A stretch of DNA of 64,000 bases, taken from assembly GCA_947179485.1 (NCBI GenBank), contig OX359245.1:44069067-44133066 (forward strand), in the 5' to 3' direction. The notes under the pieces were generated by a model, which ran no database searches, was not told where the DNA came from, and worked only from the letters and a program-made list of their open reading frames with translations. Position 1 is the first letter of the stretch; each line of letters starts with the position of its first letter. The position numbers were made by a program, and so were the translations under genes. Below, piece after piece: positions 1 to 10,207 of this stretch. This DNA is from Allacma fusca. Its lineage: Eukaryota > Arthropoda > Collembola > Symphypleona > Sminthuridae.

Positions 1-974
1 GAACCTGAATGTAAAATACCTGAACTTTCAGGTACTTCTCAGTTAATAATAATTTCGAAGTAACGCCTGTACAGGTGTTGTTGAGCTTTAAAAACTCATC
101 CGAATTTTTGACCATGAAACATGTTACATTAAAATGTATACGTATAAGCTCAGTCATGAAAACTAATTCCACGGAACACGTGGCTAGTTAACCAGCATTA
201 GCTGGAATGACCAGAGATTTTTTAGCAGTTCCTGGAACTGGAGTACGGATAGCGCAAGCCTTCTCCTATCGCCCAGATCCTCTGACGCATAAACGCTTAT
301 ATAAGAGTGTAGATGCGGTAGGAAATGTTTTTGTCTCAAAGCTTGGCTGAAGTTAAAATCTGAGGAGTTTCAATCTAAAAAAATGTCTTCCATTGCGAAA
401 GCAATTGCAGGTTGTATAACAATTTCTTAATCGTTTAGTTTCTCCGTATTATTGAACGTTTAGAAAATATTACACTGCAATTGTATTGCTGGATTGAACA
501 TTCATATAGTCGATTTTGCTATCTGTTACCTTTTGTAACCTTTATGTAATCATTTATAACTACTGATAATTCCAGAACTTGGTCATGCTTTCGAAGAATA
601 AAAAATAAAAATGAATCTAATATAATAAATAAATTTATTAAGTCAAAATGTCTTGGTCGCAAATATTTTTATTTTTTATTTCGTGTAATATATTTGGTAA
701 TCCTCTAAATTAGTGCAATCGAAAATACCTGGGTAGGTTCAGGTACTTTTAAAATATACCCGGGTACAGGTACTTTTTTGGGTACTTTTTGGGTACAGGT
801 ACTTTTCAGGTACAGGTACGCCTGATTTAGTTTGAGTACAGGTACAGGTTCAGGAAAATTGAACCCAGGTATTCAGGTCTAGGTACGGGTACAGGTTCGA
901 AAATTCCAAGTACCCATGATTCAGGTACAGGTTCAGGTACAGGTTCAACATTTTTGTACCCATGCGGGGCACTA
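1..974. mobile_element. hAT-like GTAC-rich element, right part, cut by window start
   Basis: Positions 720-960 are full of GGTACAGGTAC and GGGTAC motifs. The block ends in GTACCCATGCGGGGCACTA, which resembles the inverted end of the related element at 1450-3498. Directly after it comes GTCTTGTG, which in the other two units continues from the receptor 3' flank (23571 and 55107). The element therefore seems inserted in the 3' flank of a receptor copy lying before the window. The left end is not visible, and positions 1-720 show nothing else recognised. Confidence 0.55.
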
Positions 975-1449
975 GTCTTGTGTACCATGCATAGTCTTAA
1001 GCAACGTGTAAATTTTAGAGGTTCGGGAATCCTAGATTCCATAGATTCGAATTCTCCCTTAAAGCGAAGGTTTACTACACTTTCTTATTACTTATTGTTA
1101 GTTTTACTATTTTAACCATTTCTTATTATTTAACTAATACTTTTTAGTTTACTTATTTCTTTTTTCGAATGTATAAAAACTGAACTAGATTCCTAATTAT
1201 TCCGCAATAATTTATCAACTACTGTGCTATTAATTCACCAAAACATCTCAATAAATCATTTTTCTTTAATAACTGTCATAGACATAAGGATCATGAGGAT
1301 TGTTTCTAAACAAATAGCTCACTTGCCACGGGACCCTTTGAATTAAAAAAAAAATTGAAAACATATTTTTCTCCAGCCCTACTCAATTGTGCAGAATTCC
1401 ACTGGATACTTGGACAGCATACGGCTAAACGGAGTGACAACTATCACGA
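975..1449. other. Unit 1 copy of the receptor-gene 3' flank
   Basis: This stretch is closely similar to 23571-24002 and 55107-55570, which directly follow the two receptor genes. It contains no open gene. It marks the left edge of the tandem unit and implies another receptor copy upstream of the window. Confidence 0.8.
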
Positions 1450-2300
1450 CAGTGCATCGCATGGGTACGGGTAGTACCTGAGTATTTGGGTACAGGTACA
1501 GGTCCAGGTCCGAAATGGGTACCCTGTTTAAGTACCGAAACTGAATGTGAACTTTATGGGTACTAGCTATATGTACCCAAATTTTGGGTACAAAGCCAGG
1601 TGTTGGGTACAGGTACAAACTTGGGATTTTCTGGGTTGTACCTGACAGGAACAGGTACAAGGTTCCAATACACCTGGACCTGACAAATTAATACCTGAAA
1701 ATGTGGGTCCTTTTACGAACAGAAATCCATCTTACGATGCATCTAGTGTAGAATGTGGCTCTCTGTCTCTCTCCGACGTACAGGTTTATTTTGATTGTAT
1801 TTTGTAGATTGATTTTGATATTCAGCGTGTTTTCAGAAGTGCATCGTAATTTTTGAAAAAGCATACGGTTATGCAATAGAGATGGTTGACCAACTTAGCA
1901 CAACGCGCCATAAATAATAAGTACGTGTAATTACAAATTCCAATTGTGATTCAGTAAAAATGACGTTAAATGATATTGTGGTTAGGGAGGATGACCTAGA
2001 AGTGGAGAATTTAATTGAAGATGCAATACCGCAGATGGTTAAAGAAAGTTAAAGTTCCATTAAGATGTCTAGTAATCCAAAAATTATGACGAGGCAGAAT
2101 TTTTTCCAGCTTGTGATGTAAATCATTGAATGACATCATGTTAAATCATCGTGTTGAATCGTTTACAGTAATTCTTTATAAATTACCTGATTGGGTACGT
2201 AGGAAAAAATTTCAGGTACAGGTCCATATATTGGGTATATTTTGGGTACGGGTAAAATTCAGGTACAGGTACGCACTACTTGCAAAATAAGCAGGTCCAG

Positions 2301-3374
2301 GGGCCTATTTCACCAAGCGCTCTTCACTCCTCAATTTTCACTTTTCATTTGGTTTTGAAAAGTTTTTGTTCCACCATTGCACTTTGCATTTGTAAATTGC
2401 AAAATGCAAAGTAGTAACTTTTCACACCCGATTTTGCAATTTACGTTTCACAATACGCGCCGGGAAAATGCAAAAGTGCAGAGTTTTGCAAATTTCCATG
2501 AAATGAATGCAAAGGGTCTCCACCTTTTGCACTTGGTACATGTAGTATTAAATATATGTAGTTTCTCCACTTACCCGTTTAAAAATTGGTTTACTTATTT
2601 AAAATTCCAATCTAAACTCCAACTAAGTTGATTTTGTGCCCTGAAATTGCGTCATAACAATAAGGTACGTATCATATTACCATTTGTTATTATTGTCTAT
2701 AAGTGTAAATTTATTAAGACAAAATACGCATTTCCATAATTTTTTAAATGTTTTAGAAGAATCAAAATGAATCTGCTGTTTGATAGCAGTGACGAAGTAG
2801 ATGATGACACTGCGTATACCCTCAGAGTTTACCGAACCCAAATTAACTTTACCATCGAAAAGTTCCGAATGAGATCCTCCGAAATAGAACATATCCTAGA
2901 AAGAGTAGGGACCGTTTTAAGCCCAAAATAAATATGAATAATGCAATGTCGCCGGAGGAGCAGTTACTAATAGCGTTCCACTGGCTGGGTAATGGCCGGG
3001 CGGGGACAGTATCATGGCGTTGCTGACATGCATGGTATCAGCAAATCAATTGTTTGTCGTGTTGTCAAAAAAAAACTACTAAACTACAATAGTTTAAACT
3101 ACTCACCAACCATGATCCAGGATAAAACGAATGGTGATAACGAGATCTTCTGGGACTTTGTGAGGCAATATGATATGAACTTAAATATTCCATTGGGTGC
3201 TCATCATTGTATGTTTGCACTTGATGTTTACCGTTCGAAAATTTGCACTCCTCACTTTAAATGCAAAGTTGGTGAGTTTGCTTTGAGATTTGCTACGCAC
3301 TTTTCACTTTGCGTTTATCGCAAAGTGAAAAATGAAAATTGAAAAGTGAAGAGTTGAATTGGTGAAATAGGCCC
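2301..3374 (+). mobile_element. PIF/Harbinger element nested in the hAT element
   Basis: Terminal inverted repeats GGGCCTATTTCACCAA flank the insert, and the 3-bp duplication CAG lies at 2298-2300 and 3375-3377. The unit 2 copy of the hAT element lacks the insert and shows the empty site CCAGGTACC near 24886. Subterminal sequences are mirror-like repeats of the TTTTCACTTTTCATTT type. The interior holds a transposase remnant. The 3-bp duplication and the end sequence are typical of PIF/Harbinger. It arrived after the unit duplication because only unit 1 has it. Confidence 0.85.
2767..3120 (+). pseudogene. Harbinger transposase N-terminal fragment
   Basis: The reading contains F-R-M-R-S-S-E-I-E-H-I-L-E-R-V-G, then MSPEEQLLIAFHWLGNG, then Q-Y-H-G-V-A-D-M-H-G-I-S-K-S-I-V-C-R. 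This is the helix-turn-helix N-terminal region seen in Harbinger-type (HARBI1-like) transposases. Two stop codons (TAA near 2929-2931, and another a few bases later) break the frame before MSPEE, and the reading is lost after about 3110. The catalytic DDE part is missing. It is a remnant that identifies the surrounding element and is not a working enzyme. Confidence 0.75.
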
Positions 3375-3992
3375 CAGGTACCAACATTTATTTAGTGGGT
3401 ACTTTTAATCAGATACGGGTTTGGGTACGATTTTCGCCGGTACCCTTTATTTGGGTCCAGGTCCAGGTACAGCATTTTTGTAGCCATGCAATGCACTGTA
3501 TCACATATCGGATTGATGTTGTAAAGGTATATGTGCAGAAATTGGTAAATTAGTTGTTACAAGTTTTACAATTGAATCGGTTGGGTTCATAACAAATATT
3601 TTTTCATCGATCATAATTACTGTTGTAATAGTTAACTTCCAAGTTGCCATTACTTGCAATTACTTATACTGGAGCGACATTATTACCATTTGTCTGCAAT
3701 TGTATTACTAAATGCAAAGAGCACATAAGGGATATGCCAAAATTGACGTCATGCAGTTACTCAGTGATTCATTATGACCATGAGTGCTTTAACTTGTTGT
3801 AATCACTCAGTCCCGTCTTCATATCATGACGCTATCTTCCTCGCTTGCATAACATTACTCCTCAAAGCATCCCAGATATAAATTGTAATTACAATTTTAA
3901 TTCAGGAATCATCATTAAACGGTACAAGGAGTTCAGCATTGAATATCATTGTGACGAGCGAAATCGAAGTCACAAGGACGCGAAGTGATATA

Positions 3993-4694
3993 CACTCAAA
4001 CCTCTTTATAGTCACTACCGATATAAAAAACTAGTGGTCGGACCAATTCAATTCAGAATTGGAAATTTTCGATTCGATTCAGCAGTATTTCGATTCGATT
4101 TGCAATAAAGCCAAATCGAATGATTCGATTTGGGGTGTGAACTGAATTGAATCATATCATGTGAATTGCAATTCAAACAATTCATCAAAACCGCTTCGGC
4201 TGCGCACGGGGACCTTTTTTTTGCATATTTCGAAGTCCAAATACTACGTATACCACAACGTTTGTTATTTTAACGTAGCTTTTACTATGCCCTTTATAAA
4301 ATGCATAGTAATACATATGGCACTCCTGTGACATTAGGAAAATTTTGTATTTTCCCACTTGAATCGTTTGATTTATGATTCAATTCGATTCACTGAGTGA
4401 ATTGAATCAAATTGAATTGCTTTGGGGCAAATTGATTCGAAAATCGGTTTTTCGATTCAATTCAAACTTCAAATTGAATCAAATTGAAAAATCTGAATCA
4501 AATTGAATCGATCCGTTCACTACAAGAACTTCTCTCTAGTGACATTAAAATAATTTGACCCCAGCGATTCTCCCGCATACTGTAATGTTAACTAGTTGAC
4601 TACTCAGTAGTCAGTTCTACTCAGTACTCAACGTTCTCTATTGTTAACTTTTATATACGGTCCCCTACGATGTGACTATAAAGAGGTTTGACTG
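3993..4694. mobile_element. pogo/Tigger-like MITE (unit 1)
   Basis: The ends are CACTCAAACCTCTTTATAG and, inverted, CAGTCAAACCTCTTTATAG, flanked by TA on both sides (3991-3992 and 4695-4696). This end sequence and TA duplication are like those of pogo/Tigger elements of the Tc1/mariner group. There is no coding capacity. A hAT element is nested at 4032-4522. The same composite exists in unit 2 at 25791-26507. Confidence 0.75.
4032..4522. mobile_element. hAT-type MITE rich in AATTGAATC, nested in the pogo MITE
   Basis: The left end TAGTGGTCGGACC and the right end GGATCGATTCAATT-type sequence closing in CACTA form an imperfect inverted repeat. The interior is a run of AATTGAATC and GATTCAATT motifs. 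Flanks in unit 2 are TAAGAAAC and TAAGGAAC, an 8-bp target duplication with one mismatch; in unit 1 these are slightly decayed. A relative with better ends lies at 31622-32476. Confidence 0.7.
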
Positions 4695-5926
4695 TATCAA
4701 AAAGCACCATGATGGACTGAGTGGCTAATATGTCAAATGTAAGCAGATAATTGTGTCACATTTTCAGTAATGATATATTAAAACTGTTATACAGATAATA
4801 ATTTTTATCAAATTAAGAGTATATTAATGAACTAATATGGGATACTAAAGTACTTCACGGCATCTAACGATCGGTATTGTAACAATATTCATACAGTCAT
4901 ATATAGTGCAGTACGTATACTAATTGCGCAACTTTTCGGTGTCGTTATGTATTTGTGTTTATGTGACCTGTTGTTTTTCCTTCGGGTCATATGAATGACC
5001 CGATAATAATCTCTAAAATCAGTCGGTCCAATGTTCCACAGTAATATGTTTGGAATGTGTGGTGATATTTATGACGGTCATCGTAAGAAAGGGCAAACAT
5101 ATAATCATACGTCACATAGTAAAATTATGGAACATGCTTTTTGCTGATCAGTTATCAGGATAGCGGCCAAACCAATGTCACTATAGACAGCTAATAACGA
5201 CACATATGTGACCTTTTCACTGAGAAACATATTGTTTTGACAGAAGATAGGGTCATCCGTTTGACCTCAAACCAAATAAAAAGAGATATTATATAAAAAG
5301 ATACTAGCACAAAAGGCTCCGACAGGTGGCGCAGTCACCTGGAACTGCCCCTCACAACGCTGTAAAGGTTATTGTTACAATATCTAGAGTTGCTGTGCAA
5401 ACCCTTGATATTCAATATGAGCCTATTAATCCGAGGCTAATTTCAATTAAGTATGCCCGAGTAGAATTTAGTTGGTCAGTATACGTCAGTTAGTGGTTAT
5501 CAACGTCAGATTACGTTATTGTGACCACCTTCATATTATATAGTAATATTAGGACAGTACATACAACGTTCACAAGACCATCATTGCTGACACGTATTCT
5601 GGCAACGTTGAATGAACGTTGTAATGAACGGATGTTGATAACGTACCAATATGGTCAATAATCAACGTTAATTGGACGGTTTATGTCAACTCTTCTACAA
5701 TGTCCTCTCGGGTCTGGTAAATACAACGTAAATGAAACGAAATCAATGTTTCCCCAGGCATGCGCATTTTGAAACAGCCTCGAGGGAATTGGAAATCATG
5801 CTCCCATCCATTTTGAAATCTCCACTGCACTTACACCGGACTAAGCTCACTCGGAGTGTCTCCAGTTTTGTTTTACAAAGGTAAGAATTTATTCATACAA
5901 TTATCAATTTGTAAATTAATATAATC

Positions 5927-7963
5927 ATGACTGACCGAACTGTTTCTGCACGTCAATTCAGACGAATTGTCAAAAGATCTGTAGATCATCAAATTGTTAA
6001 TATTATTGAAAAACGGGAAAAGAAAAATAGTACCCAGAATAATTTCGCTTCTTGCAACACGAAAGAGCTTGAATTGAAAAGTAATGAATTCGACTGTTAT
6101 CCCGGGGACTTCCCCGATTGTGAGTCGGATGATGAAAGTACATTAATTAGTGATAGTGATGAAGAAACAGATTCTCAAGAATGTGTTAGTGAAACAATAG
6201 AAGAAGAACTTTTTAATTCTAGTGATCTGAAGACGTCCTTGAAACAATGGGCAGTAAGCGAAAATATTACTCATAAGGCATTAGATGGAATTTTAAAAAT
6301 CTTGCGTAATCTTCATCCAGATCTACCAAAATGTTCGAAGACGTTGCTATCTACACCAACTGAAAAAGTGGCTTACTCATGTGACAATGGTGAATTACTG
6401 TACATAGGTATTAAAGATGGACTTACAAGAAAAGTTAAAAGTGGTATGAATAAAGAAACCAATGTACTGACTCTCAAGTTTAATATTGACGGTGTGCCAA
6501 TTTACAACAGTTCAAATCAATGCATGTGGCCAATTTTGTGTATTTTAAACGAATCTGTTGATGACAAACCCTTCGTTATACAAGTTTTTCTTGGAAATTC
6601 AAAACCGAAATACATTAGTGCCTATTTTGAAAATTTTTGCCATGATGTAAAAATAATTCTCTCTGAAGGTATCCTCGTTGATGAAAGACCTTACACAGTT
6701 GATTTAAACAAATGTTTATTTATATGCGACGCCCCTGCCAGATCATTTGTCAAGTCTGTTAAGGGACACACCGGATATTTCTCGTGCGAAAAATGCACTG
6801 TTGAGGGAGAATGGAACAATAAAATTGTGTTTCCCGAATTAAATGCTCCGCTTCGCACAGATTTGGATTTTAAATTACGGCGAAATGAAGATCACCATAT
6901 ACGTCCATTCCAAGACTCTCCTTCTCCCCTAGAAACTCTGGAAATTGGAATGGTTTCACAATTTCCTCTCGATTATATGCATCTAGTTTGTCTTGGTATC
7001 ACCCGAAAATTAATTTCTCTCTGGACAAGCAAAGGTCCTCTCAGAACCAGATTGTCATCCCCAGAAATTTCTCAAATTAACGTATTCCTTGGTGCAATAA
7101 AACCCTTCATTCCTTCGGAGTTTCAACGGAAGCCTCGCGATATTAATATTTTCGAAAGATGGAAAGCCACTGAATGCCGACTTTTCTTAATCTATACTGG
7201 CCCAATCGTTCTAAAGGAAGTTCTGCAAGAGGAACCATACAAAAATTTTCTGCTATTAAGTGTTGCAATTAGAATTCTGCTGACGGCTGAATTTCAGAAA
7301 TATACTGGCGCTAAAAAACTGCTCAGCCATTTTGTGAATCATTTTAAAACTCTTTATGGTCAGGACCACGTTGTTTACAATGTTCACAACCTCGTTCATT
7401 TAGCCGACGATGCCCTAAGGCTTGGAAGTTTGGACAACTTTAGCGCATTTCCATTTGAGTCATATTTGGGAAATTTGAAGAAAAAAATTCGATGTGGTAA
7501 TAAGCCATTGCAACAGTTACAAAGAAGATTGGCAGAAGAAAATTCAACAGTTCCCGTTCAAATTCGAAAATCCAATACCTGGTCGCTTTCTCGACCTTTT
7601 GTGGAAACAATAAATTTTGAAGGAGCGAATAACATAACAACGTTTAAAAAGTGCTCTTGTTTGGATTATGTTCTAAGTGAAAATGGAAAGGATTCGTACT
7701 TTCAGACAAAGAATGGAAAACTGTTTAAAGTTGTTAAATTTTTTGAAATCAGTCACTCAAACAAAATTATATGTAAACCCCTACTTTATATAAGTGAATA
7801 TTTTAGTTACCCTGTAAATTCAGCTCAACTCGGTATAATTAAAGCTCGTGTCAGTCATGATTGTGAGGTTGTAGTGGACATAATTGACTTTGAAAAAAAA
7901 CTCTTTTGTTATCCACAATCCGATGAATATTTAATTATATTTCCCTTGTGTCATAAATTGTGA
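5927..7963 (+). CDS. TNP2-like transposase, intact 678 aa
   Basis: The product should cut and rejoin element ends in the nucleus. The N-terminus is basic (S-A-R-Q-F-R-R-I-V-K-R, possible DNA contact), followed by an acidic stretch at about residues 55-95. A helical part (K-Q-W-A-V-S-E-N-I-T-H) precedes the catalytic-like core. Candidate acidic residues are D188 in NIDGVP, D268 in CDAPAR, D349 in PLDYMHLVCLG, and the glutamate in FPFES. A zinc-binding-like H-T-G-Y-F-S-C-E-K-C follows D268. The same landmarks recur in the two broken copies of the window. The start is the first ATG, 45 codons ahead of the acidic region, and the frame is unbroken. The partner gene begins 44 bp after the stop. Assignment to TNP2/CMC is from recalled motifs, and exact catalytic residues are inference. 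Confidence 0.82.
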   Translation: MTDRTVSARQFRRIVKRSVDHQIVNIIEKREKKNSTQNNFASCNTKELELKSNEFDCYPGDFPDCESDDESTLISDSDEETDSQECVSETIEEELFNSSDLKTSLKQWAVSENITHKALDGILKILRNLHPDLPKCSKTLLSTPTEKVAYSCDNGELLYIGIKDGLTRKVKSGMNKETNVLTLKFNIDGVPIYNSSNQCMWPILCILNESVDDKPFVIQVFLGNSKPKYISAYFENFCHDVKIILSEGILVDERPYTVDLNKCLFICDAPARSFVKSVKGHTGYFSCEKCTVEGEWNNKIVFPELNAPLRTDLDFKLRRNEDHHIRPFQDSPSPLETLEIGMVSQFPLDYMHLVCLGITRKLISLWTSKGPLRTRLSSPEISQINVFLGAIKPFIPSEFQRKPRDINIFERWKATECRLFLIYTGPIVLKEVLQEEPYKNFLLLSVAIRILLTAEFQKYTGAKKLLSHFVNHFKTLYGQDHVVYNVHNLVHLADDALRLGSLDNFSAFPFESYLGNLKKKIRCGNKPLQQLQRRLAEENSTVPVQIRKSNTWSLSRPFVETINFEGANNITTFKKCSCLDYVLSENGKDSYFQTKNGKLFKVVKFFEISHSNKIICKPLLYISEYFSYPVNSAQLGIIKARVSHDCEVVVDIIDFEKKLFCYPQSDEYLIIFPLCHKL

Positions 7964-8007
7964 AGCCAGTTTCGTAAAATTCTTTATCGTGCGATTGTTC
8001 ATTCCAG

Positions 8008-9818
8008 ATGTTTGCGTTAGTAGACTTTCCCGAAGAGAAAGGAAAAGATGGATCCATTCCGTGCGAGATTGTACATTTTTCTTGGTTGAGTTCGGATTTG
8101 AAATATTGCTGGTGGCCTGGGAATCGTAGCTACGTAAGTGAATTTAAACTCGGGACCAAACCTAAAAAAGATAAGTGGAAGAAGTGTATTGTGAAGACAA
8201 AATGTGTTTCGGGTAAGATACGATTTTCAAAGAAACAAATCAGTTGTGTAATGAATTAGATTCCTTAATTTCAAACAATTTATTGTAGTACAGGATGCGT
8301 TTAAATCTGTAATCGCTATGATATGGGCATTAAACTGTTAGCTAATAATGTAAATTAATTCGAAGTTGATTTAGATGAGATACGCGAAGCCAGGGAAGAG
8401 CATTTGCAAACTGCAGCAACTGATTCGGAAGTTGAGAGGGTAACAACTGTACAAGAACATAGTGGAATTGTTCTAGATATAGTTCAACCGATTCATGCTA
8501 GAACTAAAGGAAAGTTAACGGGAAAGCAAGCTGTAAAACTTCCTCCAGCTCCAGTAATTCAAAATGTTTTTGACTTAGAACCTGAATCCGAAGAGGACTT
8601 GAATCAGAGCGATGTAGTCTTCCAAATATCAAATGAATTCGAAATTCCAACGGCGTCAACCTCAAGAGTTGTTTTGTCAAATGTAACAGAGCCTATGCTC
8701 ACAGCAGCTGACCTTTCAGGTAGTTGACATTTTATGTAGTACATACACACAGGGATCCATAATTTGCAATGTCTAATCCCGTATATTGCTACTTTTGGAT
8801 AAAATATATCTGCAAACGTTTCTGGGCCATCCCTGATTTTGTTAGCAAAAAATAGTTTTTAATCCCAGTTATACCAATTTCCCAGAATGTTCTCCAACCT
8901 GCTCCGTTAAAAATTATCTAATACCCGCTGTTTCTGTAAAACAGTTGTTTTCCTGAGCAGATTACTGAAAATTTGCAGGGGAACCTAATCTGTGAGAACT
9001 GATTCTGTAAACTTTGAAAATTCCCCTGTATTTATTCATGACATCATACCCTATGATGTTGTAATTAATACAACTTTAATCCAACCCATCCTCTTATTTC
9101 AGTCAGCCTGAAATCCATCCTGACTCGCTTAACCAGCATTGAATTGAAAGTTGACAATCTGTTGAAGGATGTCAAATCCATCAGGAAACTTCCAAGTCAA
9201 CCGTTCGAAAAACCTGAGGGGTCACCGGCTTTACCCCTGCAGGAGTTGGATGAATTGTCTGTATTTGACGAATATTTGGAAGATGATAAACAATTCATTT
9301 ACTTTGTAATTTCATAACTCACTCCCATTTCTATTGCTGTGTATAAGTACGTTTCCTAGTACTAAATAACAACGGCGAAAAATTCATATTTTGCATCATT
9401 ATTACAGCAAAGGGTTCTGGCGCTAACTGGAGCAAATGGGGAGAAGGAGGCAACAGATCGGGTACTCGCCCAAATTATTTCGAATACACTTGCTGTGCAG
9501 CTCAACTGGAAAGGAATGGTCAAGCAAACCTGTCCCACCAAGGTTGGTTTGAGTAAATACGGAAGAATTGTGAAACTCGTTAACCGTAAGGAATTTATAT
9601 TTACGTTACCGTTTCATTTTAATTCAAACATAGCAAGTAGTTATACTAATTTACATGAATACGGAACTAATTTTACAATTTATGTAGAGACGGTCCGAGT
9701 TCTAGCTAGTGGGGCTACCGACAAGGTCATTCAAGATCGGATTCAGTACTGGCTGAAACACGCTAAAAATCGTATCCGGCCATTCCAGGTGGAATTAGTT
9801 GATTCGCAGGCCACCTGA
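8008..9818 (+). CDS. Transposon partner protein with DUF4806-like domain, 5 exons
   Basis: A consistent model is exons 8008-8212, 8375-8719, 9103-9305, 9408-9585 and 9688-9818, all with GT-AG borders and matching phases, giving about 353 residues. Exon 1 has the conserved start F-A-L-V-D-F with W-W-P and a K-W-x-K-C region, shared with partners in the other two elements. Exon 2 is low-complexity. Exon 3 has a short coiled stretch (L-T-S-I-E-L-K-V-D-N-L-L) and L-P-L-Q-E-L-D-E-L. Exons 4-5 have RVLALTG, L-N-W-K-G and the closing D-R-I-Q-Y-W-L-K-H-A. This order is that of DUF4806 proteins, whose function is unknown. Its constant pairing with the transposase suggests a helper or DNA-binding role, which is inference. 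No stop or frameshift was found. Confidence 0.75.
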
Positions 9819-10207
9819 ATTTATACATTTTATTATTTCTACGTCTACTATGCTACCATTTGCTTGATTCTTGTTTGTTTGAAATAATTTCCGTTTTAAC
9901 CAATAAATGCACTCATATGGGAGTCGAATAAGTGACAATTTGTTTCTTTTAGTGCCGTTTCAACATGCTAATAATTATAAATTCAAAATAATAGTTCAAT
10001 TCGTACGTCAAATTTACAGTCTCATATGACGTCTCGGTGACGAAACATTTGTAGTTCAATTAGCGACAAAACTCAACGTCCGATAGACCGACATTACCGC
10101 GGACATTTTTTACTCAGAATAGCGTCGAAGTTCAACGTTCAAATGACCACTTCACGTTAAATTATTACCTTTATTTAACGTTGGGTTGACCTAATTTTCT
10201 ACTCGGG

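Larger units (their letters stand above)
1450..3498. mobile_element. hAT-type non-autonomous element with GTAC repeats (unit 1)
   Basis: The left end reads CAGTGCATCGCATGGGTAC and the right end is its inverted match (CATGCAATGCACTG). The left flank is TATCACGA and the right flank begins TATCACAT; unit 2 retains TATCACGA at the same place, so this is an 8-bp target duplication. The interior is rich in GGTACAGGTAC. The element is interrupted by a Harbinger insertion at 2301-3374, leaving about 975 bp of its own. No transposase is visible. The same insertion exists in units 2 and 3, so it predates the unit duplications. Confidence 0.8.
3499..5455. other. Unit 1 spacer between the hAT element and transposon 1
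   Basis: The stretch is homologous to 25276-26870 (unit 2), and its right part to 56860-57600 (unit 3). It holds a pogo-like MITE with a nested hAT element, described separately. It also has a perfect palindrome with arms CGGGTCAT and ATGACCCG at 4983-5002, kept in unit 2 and nearly kept in unit 3. No gene was recognised. Confidence 0.75.
5456..10207 (+). mobile_element. TNP2-like DNA transposon 1, apparently intact
   Basis: The 4752-bp element starts CCCGAGTAGAATTTAG and ends in the inverted match CTAATTTTCTACTCGGG. The dinucleotide TG is duplicated at 5454-5455 and 10208-10209. Empty sites reading AAGTATGATTTCATC exist in unit 2 (about 27158) and unit 3 (about 57585), which fixes the borders exactly. 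Both subterminal regions (5480-5760 and 9990-10200) are dense in CAACGTT/CAACGTC motifs, as expected for transposase-binding sites. It encodes a transposase and a five-exon partner gene, both open. The gene content and 2-bp duplication suggest the CMC (EnSpm/CACTA) group, but the CCC ends are atypical, so the superfamily is not certain. Confidence 0.85.

Noticed and set aside
827-1660. Minus-strand open frames rich in V-P-V-P-E-P (827-1042, 1379-1660, also 30634-30999)
   Set aside because: They are translations of GGTACAGGTAC-type repeats inside transposons. Proline-valine repeats follow from the repeat, not from a protein.
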